Shown piece by piece: positions 58,422-64,000 of a DNA stretch of 64,000 nt. The notes beneath the pieces are model-generated. The model was not told where the DNA came from and did not search any database. It saw only the letters and a program-made list of their open reading frames with translations. Numbering within the stretch: position 1 is the stretch's first letter; each line of letters begins with the position of its first letter. The translations under genes were made by a program, and so were the position numbers. The DNA is from a virus: IMG/VR virus record IMGVR_UViG_3300044716_000732, positions 23,023 through 87,022 of that record, one strand, 5' to 3'.

Positions 58422-58910
58422 ATGAGTAACCTAATAACACACGCAAAAAAAGAGCTTGGTCTTATCTATTCAGAAGAAGATTTAAAAGAAGGATATAATA
58501 AATTAGCATATGATTGTATTCTGGAGCTTATTGAAGTATTTTCAAAACAAGGACATTCTGGTTTCAGTGCTCCTTATGTTGCAAATATGTTTAAAACTTT
58601 AGCAAATTTTGAAACATTAACTCCTCTCACTGGAGAAGATAATGAATGGGGAGATATTTCTAGTTTAGGAGATGATCCAAAATATCAAAACATAAGAAAT
58701 GGTGCAGTATTTAAAAATTCAGATGGGTCATCTTATTACATAGAAGCTGTAGTATGGAGAGATTCAGATGGAGATTGCTACACAAACGGAAAATCCAAAA
58801 TGAATGTCAAATTTCCTCTTATACCTAAAACTTTTTATGTTGACAGTTATGAAGATGGTTCGTATAATGAAAAGCAATATCAAGAAGCTTTAGATTATTA
58901 TGCAAAATAG
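58422..58910 (+). CDS. Hypothetical protein
   Basis: 162 residues. QGHSGFSAPYVANMFKTLA then an extended segment with YIEAVVWRDSDGDCYTNGK. It resembles phage proteins of unknown function. Overlaps the YopX-like gene by 11 bp. Confidence 0.65.
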   Translation: MSNLITHAKKELGLIYSEEDLKEGYNKLAYDCILELIEVFSKQGHSGFSAPYVANMFKTLANFETLTPLTGEDNEWGDISSLGDDPKYQNIRNGAVFKNSDGSSYYIEAVVWRDSDGDCYTNGKSKMNVKFPLIPKTFYVDSYEDGSYNEKQYQEALDYYAK

Positions 58911-59283
58911 AACCCTTAAATTTCGCGCTTGGGATACACTAGCAAAAAAGTTCACCTATCCAGACAAAGGTTATCAAGGACATTATGTTCTTACTTTGAA
59001 TGGAGAATTTTGGAACCTTCAGAATGGTTCTGGGGGAGATGAATATGTTGTTCAGCAATGGACTGGACTAAATGACTATGAAAACAATAATATTTATGAA
59101 GGTGATATAGTAAGATATGAGCTAGATGGTACTGTTTATATTCAAACCGTAGAGTGGGGTAATAATGGTTGGGAGATGATAGATACAAGATTATATAGTA
59201 CACCTCTAATAGTCAATTTGCCAAACTTTGAAGTAGTTGGAAATATTTTTGAATCTAGAGAACTTTTAAAAAATAAAGATTGA
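58900..59283 (+). CDS. YopX-like protein 1
   Basis: 127 residues. LKFRAWDTLAKKF, QQWTGLNDYENNNIYEGDIV and FEVVGNIFES are the YopX family hallmarks. Common in phages, function unknown. A second member lies at 59531. Confidence 0.85.
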   Translation: MQNRTLKFRAWDTLAKKFTYPDKGYQGHYVLTLNGEFWNLQNGSGGDEYVVQQWTGLNDYENNNIYEGDIVRYELDGTVYIQTVEWGNNGWEMIDTRLYSTPLIVNLPNFEVVGNIFESRELLKNKD

Positions 59284-59308
59284 CGTTTCCTAAAATATTG
59301 TCTATTAT
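59280..59308 (+). promoter_or_regulatory. Early-type promoter
   Basis: TTGACG, 17-bp spacer TTTCCTAAAATATTGTC, TATTAT, 7 nt to ATG 59316. Confidence 0.7.
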
Positions 59309-59315
59309 TTAAACT

Positions 59316-59510
59316 ATGAACGATATTAATTGGAGAGACATTAATGAGGATCATCACATCTTCTTGAAGGACTTAAAGCACAAAAGAGTTATACTGGAAA
59401 CTGATGTAGCATTTCGAATTGATTTTGCAGGCAATGTTGATCCGTATAACAATGTATTGCTCACATGGGAGGAGACTGTGTTGAGATATGCTTTTCTTGG
59501 AAATAACTGA
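59316..59510 (+). CDS. Small hypothetical protein
   Basis: 64 residues; first gene after a leaderless-type promoter. No motif recognised. Confidence 0.55.
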   Translation: MNDINWRDINEDHHIFLKDLKHKRVILETDVAFRIDFAGNVDPYNNVLLTWEETVLRYAFLGNN

Positions 59511-59530
59511 ACAAGTAGGTAAAAAAACTT

Positions 59531-59989
59531 ATGAATAGAATCCCAAATTATAGAGTCTGGCACAAAATTGAAAAACGTTTTGTGGATTTGAGAAACATTG
59601 ATTTTGAGTTTGAGAAAATTGGTTATGATGCTTATAGAGAAGCTCATTATTATGATGTTGCTAAATTTGATGAGATAGTCTTTCAGCAATTTACTGAACT
59701 CTACGACAAGAATAAAAAACCAATCTATGAAGGCGACAGAGTAAGATTTGGATATACTGGAAATGTAGACTTCTTTGGGGAAGTTATATGGCTTGAAGAT
59801 AGAGCATCTTTTGGAGTTAGAACTAAGAATGCTTTTGAAACTTTTGAAGACTTAATGGATTATATGAAATACTTTGAAGTAGTTGGTAATATATTTCAAT
59901 TGCCTTGTAATCCAGATCATAATGGAGAATGTTTGGTTTGTGATTGTTGGTTGAGTGATTGTCCTTTTTTGAATAAAAATGAAAGCTAA
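59531..59989 (+). CDS. YopX-like protein 2 with Cys tail
   Basis: 152 residues; PNYRVWHKIEKRFVDL, QQFTELYDKNKKPIYEGDRV and FEVVGNIFQ show a YopX core. It adds a C-terminal Cys cluster (CLVCDCWLSDCPF) that may bind metal, absent from the first copy. Confidence 0.82.
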   Translation: MNRIPNYRVWHKIEKRFVDLRNIDFEFEKIGYDAYREAHYYDVAKFDEIVFQQFTELYDKNKKPIYEGDRVRFGYTGNVDFFGEVIWLEDRASFGVRTKNAFETFEDLMDYMKYFEVVGNIFQLPCNPDHNGECLVCDCWLSDCPFLNKNES

Positions 59990-60296
59990 ATTAAAACCAT
60001 TAAAAGGAATATATTACGGTACAGAGATTGAAATTACCGAAGGTCCATTAAAAAACCTTTATTTCAAACTTTGGAAGTCTACTGGAAATCCAAGTGATAG
60101 AGAATTAGAGGGATACAATTATACTAGAGAACAATGGAACGACAATGAAATGGTTGATGGTGGTTGGGGCGAAAAAGTTCCAATTCAACAATTAGATATT
60201 ACTTGTGACGGTCATTATGAATCTCAAGAAGTTTATCAGTTAGCCAAAATACTTATTGAATTTTTGAACATTGTAGCCGACGAAAAATTGAAATAA
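59979..60296 (+). CDS. Hypothetical protein
   Basis: 105 residues; KGIYYGTEIEITEGPLKNLY then beta-rich. Overlaps neighbours on both sides. Confidence 0.6.
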   Translation: MKAKLKPLKGIYYGTEIEITEGPLKNLYFKLWKSTGNPSDRELEGYNYTREQWNDNEMVDGGWGEKVPIQQLDITCDGHYESQEVYQLAKILIEFLNIVADEKLK

Positions 60297-60487
60297 TGAT
60301 CAAGACGTATAAATTCACATTTAAGCTTGTTAGAAATTTTGGACTAGGGTTTGAGATACATTCACCAAAATTAAATGGATGTTGTTTTATTATTATGGTT
60401 GGTTGTTTACAATTTCAATTTTGGAACAGAGGAAAATATCTTATAGGTTTCGAAAGTTATTGGGATATTTCTGATTGGATTAGATAA
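60296..60487 (+). CDS. Small beta-rich protein
   Basis: 63 residues; start shares its A with the previous stop. Aromatic-rich, no motif recognised. Confidence 0.5.
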   Translation: MIKTYKFTFKLVRNFGLGFEIHSPKLNGCCFIIMVGCLQFQFWNRGKYLIGFESYWDISDWIR

Positions 60488-60492
60488 GCAAA

Positions 60493-60699
60493 ATGGAAAA
60501 AATTATTACAGAACAACAAGATGTTATTGTTAATCGAAATAATGATTTATATATGACTAAAGAATATAGAAAATATATTGGACAAGTTTGTACTGTACAG
60601 AAGCAATGCAAGAACGGAAAATTTTTAGTAAAACATTCTGATGGTTCTACTATGGCTTTTGCTAAGAAAAATCTTGACGTTTCATCAAACAATCTCTAA
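60493..60699 (+). CDS. Small hypothetical protein
   Basis: 68 residues; a compact beta domain (KYIGQVCTVQKQCKNGKFLV) like phage SH3-type barrels. The next promoter overlaps its end. Confidence 0.55.
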   Translation: MEKIITEQQDVIVNRNNDLYMTKEYRKYIGQVCTVQKQCKNGKFLVKHSDGSTMAFAKKNLDVSSNNL

Positions 60700-60702
60700 T
60701 AT
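60674..60702 (+). promoter_or_regulatory. Early-type promoter, full consensus
   Basis: TTGACG, 17-bp spacer TTTCATCAAACAATCTC, TAATAT. Here 16 nt separate the -10 from ATG 60719, an exception to the usual spacing. Confidence 0.7.
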
Positions 60703-60718
60703 CTAAGTTATAAAGAAT

Positions 60719-60856
60719 ATGAAATTTTCCCCGTGTCATGTGTTGGACCGAGATGTACGAACTGTACTCAAGCGCGAAGAAACACAAAGTAGTGCTACAA
60801 AGCATTATGATTGCCCATACGTTATGGACAGTCTTCGCGGCGGGGAAACATTTTAA
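60719..60856 (+). CDS. Small protein or structured RNA
   Basis: 45-residue frame starting MKFSPCHVLDRDVRTVL. The DNA is GC-richer than its surroundings, and CCCCG/CGGGG and CGCGAAG/CTTCGCG arms at its two ends would fold together. Either a coding gene with structure or an RNA element. Confidence 0.45.
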   Translation: MKFSPCHVLDRDVRTVLKREETQSSATKHYDCPYVMDSLRGGETF

Positions 60857-60872
60857 AATTATTATTTAAATT

Positions 60873-61139
60873 ATGACAACCGAAGAACTTGCTAGACACG
60901 AGACACTGAAATCAAAACAGAACTTTGATGACGGTTCGAAGATGCGAACCACGCGGCCATCTTCTGGGGGTTGCTGTCACTTCTGCGGACGATCAGGGAA
61001 ATATCTACTAGATGTCAATCTTAACGGGAATTGGTGGCACTTCAAGTGCGCTGAAACCAAAAAAGAAGCTGCAAAATGGGTTAAATGGCGATCAAAATTA
61101 GGAGCGGAATGCCGCATTCTGTCGAACTCGACCAACTAA
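60873..61139 (+). CDS. Zinc-binding-like protein
   Basis: 88 residues. CCHFCGRSGKYLL and WWHFKCAE give a CxxC ... HxxC zinc site of treble-clef type. Function unknown. Confidence 0.65.
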   Translation: MTTEELARHETLKSKQNFDDGSKMRTTRPSSGGCCHFCGRSGKYLLDVNLNGNWWHFKCAETKKEAAKWVKWRSKLGAECRILSNSTN

Positions 61140-61169
61140 AATCCTCAAACATTCTCTAATTTCTAAACT

Positions 61170-61511
61170 ATGACAAACGAACAAATCAATATTGCTATTG
61201 CGGAAGCGTGTGGGTGGAAACTCGTAAAAGATGACCCTAACCATGAGCCATATATGGAAGACCCTCTTGGCTATAAAATAGCGATTAACTCACTTCAGCA
61301 TAGGCTCCCAAATTACTGCAAAGACCTCAACGCAATTCAAGATGCGGTGATGACTCTACCAGAGAAAAAGCGAATATTATACGGAATGTATCTTGCTTCT
61401 ACATGTGGGCATATTAATAAAAATACCGTGGGGTTGTGGCACATATCCACAGCAACTGCTCGTCACCGCGCAGAGGCATTTCTAAAAACAATCGGTAAAT
61501 GGGAGGAATAA
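61170..61511 (+). CDS. Phage ABA-sandwich protein, paralogue 3
   Basis: 113 residues; INIAIAEACGWKLV, PNYCKDLNAIQDAV, TARHRAEAFLKTIGKWEE. Preceded by a promoter variant in which spacer and -10 (TAATTT, 7 nt before ATG) persist but the -35 is poor. Confidence 0.8.
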   Translation: MTNEQINIAIAEACGWKLVKDDPNHEPYMEDPLGYKIAINSLQHRLPNYCKDLNAIQDAVMTLPEKKRILYGMYLASTCGHINKNTVGLWHISTATARHRAEAFLKTIGKWEE

Positions 61512-61519
61512 TATAACAA

Positions 61520-62050
61520 ATGAATAACATTATTAAGCCATTAAACCCATCGAATGGAAGCTATGTTCCTCCTCCTAGTCCTATTCCACCTCCATGTCCT
61601 TTTATTACTGATATGAAACCTATACTAACAAAAGAAGAAAACGTGAATCTATATCTAAAAAACTTCATGCAACTTGGCGAAGCTCTTATGAATGCTGGTG
61701 GTAATTCATTCCTAATTCTTAAAAAATATGACGATTTTTTGAGAACACTTGCTGCTAATAATATCGAAGTTACTGCAAAATATAATCCTCCAGATGAAAC
61801 AATGCCTTTGAAAACTACAGGTGAAAATGAAATGATCTTCTTTGATGAAGTTGATCCAAGAATAACAGAAGAAGATTGGAATTCTTTTCAAGAATATTTA
61901 AAACAAGACATTAATGAACAGAAAAAATGGCTAATGCAGAAAAAATGGAGAGAAAAGAAAGCTAAGTTTGATGAAGATTTTGCAAAAATTGGTATAAGAA
62001 GAGATCCAATGTGGCAAAAACCTCTAAGCGTTGCTGATCCAAAACAATGA
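61520..62050 (+). CDS. Hypothetical protein, proline-rich start
   Basis: 176 residues. N-terminal PPPSPIPPPCPF, helical middle, and a charged coil near the end. Overlaps the next gene by four bases. Confidence 0.6.
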   Translation: MNNIIKPLNPSNGSYVPPPSPIPPPCPFITDMKPILTKEENVNLYLKNFMQLGEALMNAGGNSFLILKKYDDFLRTLAANNIEVTAKYNPPDETMPLKTTGENEMIFFDEVDPRITEEDWNSFQEYLKQDINEQKKWLMQKKWREKKAKFDEDFAKIGIRRDPMWQKPLSVADPKQ

Positions 62051-62271
62051 AAATAAAACAATCTGATATTATTACAGATAGACTTCCAGAAATAAGAACA
62101 GCAAATGGGTATACAAATGTTGTTCTTGCTCTTTGGAAAGAAGAAAATTACTGTGAATCAAATAGATATATTCCTATGTGGTCAATATGCAATACAGAAT
62201 ATTACAATGAAAATCCTGACGAATTTCAAGGTTGGATTGAATTAGAAGATAATTTTCCAATAAAAGAATAA
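62047..62271 (+). CDS. Small hypothetical protein
   Basis: 74 residues; DRLPEIRTANGYTNVVLALW, then an acidic FQGWIELED end, a layout seen in short phage proteins of unknown function. Confidence 0.6.
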   Translation: MKIKQSDIITDRLPEIRTANGYTNVVLALWKEENYCESNRYIPMWSICNTEYYNENPDEFQGWIELEDNFPIKE

Positions 62272-62272
62272 A

Positions 62273-62509
62273 ATGAATAACACACCTTCACAAACGGAAA
62301 TAGAAGAAGTGTTTTGTGCATTTTATGAATTATCCAACAGGTATAGAATGATATACGGGGTTGATTATAAATCACTCATAAAGGTATTGGAATTTTGGAA
62401 TGAATTAGGGGAGAAAGAAATAGAAAGACTTGACAGTTTACGATACGAACCAAGAATGAAAGCGCCGATGTATCCAACTTATGATAAAGATTGGAATATA
62501 ATAGGATGA
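62273..62509 (+). CDS. Small hypothetical protein
   Basis: 78 residues, helical, no motif recognised. One base after the preceding stop. Confidence 0.55.
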   Translation: MNNTPSQTEIEEVFCAFYELSNRYRMIYGVDYKSLIKVLEFWNELGEKEIERLDSLRYEPRMKAPMYPTYDKDWNIIG

Positions 62510-62527
62510 CAAACGATCAAACTTGAA

Positions 62528-62695
62528 ATGAACAGCAAAGAAATTGATAATTCAAATTATTATAAGAGGAAACTAAAAGAATCTTTAGAATCTTACGTGG
62601 GTAAAGAGAACACTCAAGAACTTCGAGATGAGATATGTATAGTTGTAGAAAAATTGCTTCCTGAGATAATTGAAGAATTGTATAGAAAAGTTTAA
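62528..62695 (+). CDS. Small helical protein
   Basis: 55 residues, charged helix throughout. No motif recognised. Confidence 0.5.
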   Translation: MNSKEIDNSNYYKRKLKESLESYVGKENTQELRDEICIVVEKLLPEIIEELYRKV

Positions 62696-62704
62696 CTTAA
62701 AAAC

Positions 62705-62950
62705 ATGAAAAACAATCAAACTTTTTTAGAATTTAAAATTTCTTTTTTAGAAGCAACTACCAGTATATTGTCTATCGAAGAACTCATCTTAATAAAATTA
62801 AGATCATTCGGCTACAAAATTAGACAGTTTATACAATTGTCTGTGGAGTTGTATGAAGACCTAATCAAACAAGCTGGTATCGAAGAACTTGAAGTATCAT
62901 TTTTAGAAGACGAGCAAAATTACAGAATTAGAGTTTTTAATAAAGTATGA
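62705..62950 (+). CDS. Small hypothetical protein
   Basis: 81 residues. Hydrophobic N-terminal helix, acidic C-terminus. ATGA overlap with the next gene. Confidence 0.55.
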   Translation: MKNNQTFLEFKISFLEATTSILSIEELILIKLRSFGYKIRQFIQLSVELYEDLIKQAGIEELEVSFLEDEQNYRIRVFNKV

Positions 62951-63042
62951 AATTTTTTGACTGGAGCTTCGTAGAAGTTTTTTGTTATTGTTTAGGATTT
63001 TTCTTTGGTTATTTTTTTAGAAAATTTCAAAAAAGAGATTGA
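62947..63042 (+). CDS. Tiny membrane protein
   Basis: 31 residues with one aromatic-rich membrane helix. The next promoter overlaps its stop. Confidence 0.45.
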   Translation: MKFFDWSFVEVFCYCLGFFFGYFFRKFQKRD

Positions 63043-63067
63043 CATTTCCAGAAACAATCTCTAATAT
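63039..63067 (+). promoter_or_regulatory. Early-type promoter, best consensus
   Basis: TTGACA, 17-bp spacer TTTCCAGAAACAATCTC, TAATAT, 7 nt to ATG 63075. Confidence 0.8.
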
Positions 63068-63074
63068 CTAAACC

Positions 63075-63353
63075 ATGACAAACGAACAAATCAATACACT
63101 TGTTAATTTACTGAAAGATTTGGATAACGCCATTCCAAAAGACGAAGGAGCTGTATCAATTCAACTATACTCAGACGGTAGCGGAAGAATAAATCTAGAA
63201 ATGTGGGGAGTTCTTGTGGCATATGGTTGTTTAGGAGAAGAAATGATTATAGATCACAGCTTAGTTAATGAGATGAATCCTGATTGGCTTCCTGATATCG
63301 AAGTATACGTCAAACGTCTTAATCAGATTCTACACAAAGAAAATAATTCTTGA
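63075..63353 (+). CDS. Hypothetical protein
   Basis: 92 residues. It shares the start MTNEQIN with the ABA-sandwich paralogues but diverges afterwards, suggesting exchange of the promoter-start module. Confidence 0.55.
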   Translation: MTNEQINTLVNLLKDLDNAIPKDEGAVSIQLYSDGSGRINLEMWGVLVAYGCLGEEMIIDHSLVNEMNPDWLPDIEVYVKRLNQILHKENNS

Positions 63354-63378
63354 CATTTCTGACAATATTCTCTAATAT
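63350..63378 (+). promoter_or_regulatory. Early-type promoter, full consensus
   Basis: TTGACA, 17-bp spacer TTTCTGACAATATTCTC, TAATAT, 7 nt to ATG 63386. Confidence 0.78.
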
Positions 63379-63385
63379 CAAATTT

Positions 63386-63559
63386 ATGAAAAACGAAAAC
63401 CTAACAAAATTAGAGTTAGAATTATCAAAACTTCTAAAAAAAGCAATAGATGCTTTATATGATGCAGGAGAAGATCAAATTTCAAATAGTCTCCAAAGTG
63501 ATATGGAGAAAGCTATACAAAAAAGAAATATGGTAAAAAGTTTGACGTTTCCAAAATAA
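63386..63559 (+). CDS. Small helical protein
   Basis: 57 residues from ATG 63386; charged helices. The next promoter overlaps its end. Confidence 0.55.
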   Translation: MKNENLTKLELELSKLLKKAIDALYDAGEDQISNSLQSDMEKAIQKRNMVKSLTFPK

Positions 63560-63569
63560 TCTCTAATAT
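63542..63569 (+). promoter_or_regulatory. Early-type promoter
   Basis: TTGACG, 16-bp spacer TTTCCAAAATAATCTC, TAATAT, 10 nt to ATG 63580. Confidence 0.7.
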
Positions 63570-63579
63570 CGTTTCTACC

Positions 63580-63861
63580 ATGAATAAAACATATAAACAA
63601 CCTAGTAAAATCAAAATTTCTTTTGAGATGAAAGAAGACATTCTTGACTTGCTTGATACAACTCTTCATGACATCGCAAACGACAACTATACCGAACCCA
63701 AGTCTTTTATTAGTACTTCTCATCATGAAAAAGTTTTAGACTTAAATGACTTGTATAGAGAAATTCTAGGCGCGGAATATCTTATTGAGCAACTACAAAA
63801 GATTAAGATTGAACGAACTAAGGAAGCTGACAAGTTGCTGAAAAAAATCAATAATATCTAA
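63580..63861 (+). CDS. Hypothetical helical protein
   Basis: 93 residues, acidic N-terminal half and C-terminal coil. No motif recognised. Confidence 0.55.
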   Translation: MNKTYKQPSKIKISFEMKEDILDLLDTTLHDIANDNYTEPKSFISTSHHEKVLDLNDLYREILGAEYLIEQLQKIKIERTKEADKLLKKINNI

Positions 63862-63862
63862 T

Positions 63863-64000
63863 ATGAAATATCCACACAATCCTTATTATAATCCCGATAA
63901 GCTCAATCTTACTCTTTATTCTCTAGATAAAGATGATACAGATTATGACTATGATACACTATGTTTTTGGGCTACTGAAGATGGAAGAGTCTATACTGCA
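63863..64000 (+). CDS. DUF7574-like protein, 3' end outside window
   Basis: The first 46 codons are visible: KYPHNPYYNPDKLNL, then YDYDTLCFWATEDGRVYTA. The DTLCFWAT-DG segment matches a small phage family (DUF7574-like). It runs off the window edge. Confidence 0.6.
   Translation, partial: MKYPHNPYYNPDKLNLTLYSLDKDDTDYDYDTLCFWATEDGRVYTA

Overview
The window is a contiguous piece of a large T4-like (myovirus-type) phage genome. Direct signs are: homologues of the T4 rIIA and rIIB genes in T4 order; late promoters of the T4 type (TATAAATA); N-terminal peptides like the T4 capsid-targeting sequence; two RNA ligases and a polynucleotide-kinase-like protein; many small overlapping hypothetical genes on one strand; HNH homing endonucleases; and phage-borne tRNAs with a tmRNA. 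The host cannot be named. Most genes lack a Shine-Dalgarno sequence, so a host tolerant of leaderless or non-SD initiation is likely.

Layout. (1) 1-12.2 kb: less AT-rich block with rIIA/rIIB, a LysM membrane protein, small lipoproteins, a DUF932 protein, a GP88-like protein and a ribbon-helix-helix-like protein. Its spacers carry strong GAAA-loop terminators, about two dozen copies of a 12-bp repeat in both orientations, and TTGC-type promoters. (2) 12.3-31 kb: AT-rich block with mobile-type nucleases (HNH and PD-(D/E)XK), then a late-expressed cluster. Many of its products start with one of two short tags resembling capsid-targeting propeptides. Among them are an ADP-ribosyltransferase-like protein, a kinase-like protein with a DFG motif and a tagged GP88 paralogue. 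Virion proteins, a nucleotidyltransferase, a deaminase and an RNA ligase follow. (3) 30.5-31.9 kb: a non-coding RNA block with about 690 nt of highly foldable unassigned RNA, a tmRNA with a 33-residue tag, tRNA-Tyr and tRNA-Glu. (4) 32-64 kb: a very AT-rich run of small early genes. It contains an HNH protein, metallophosphoesterases, an Rnl1-like ligase, an LRR fibre gene on the minus strand, a SemiSWEET-like membrane protein, a TnpB element with an adjacent dioxygenase gene, YopX-like and ABA-sandwich proteins, and a kinase overlapping a phosphoesterase.

How it works together. At least two promoter classes place the -10 element only 5-10 nt before an ATG, so the first gene of many units is probably translated from a leaderless mRNA. 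Early units use TTGAC(A/G/T)-N16/17-TAATAT-like promoters, often with a conserved TTTCC...CAATCTC spacer. Late units use TATAAATA-like boxes. The tagged late proteins are best explained as cargo packaged in the head and matured by a T4 gp21-like protease. The RNA ligases, kinase/phosphoesterase pair, tRNAs and tmRNA form a plausible defence and repair set for translation. Three loci (14 kb, 42 kb and 50-53 kb) hold gene remnants that record insertions or deletions.
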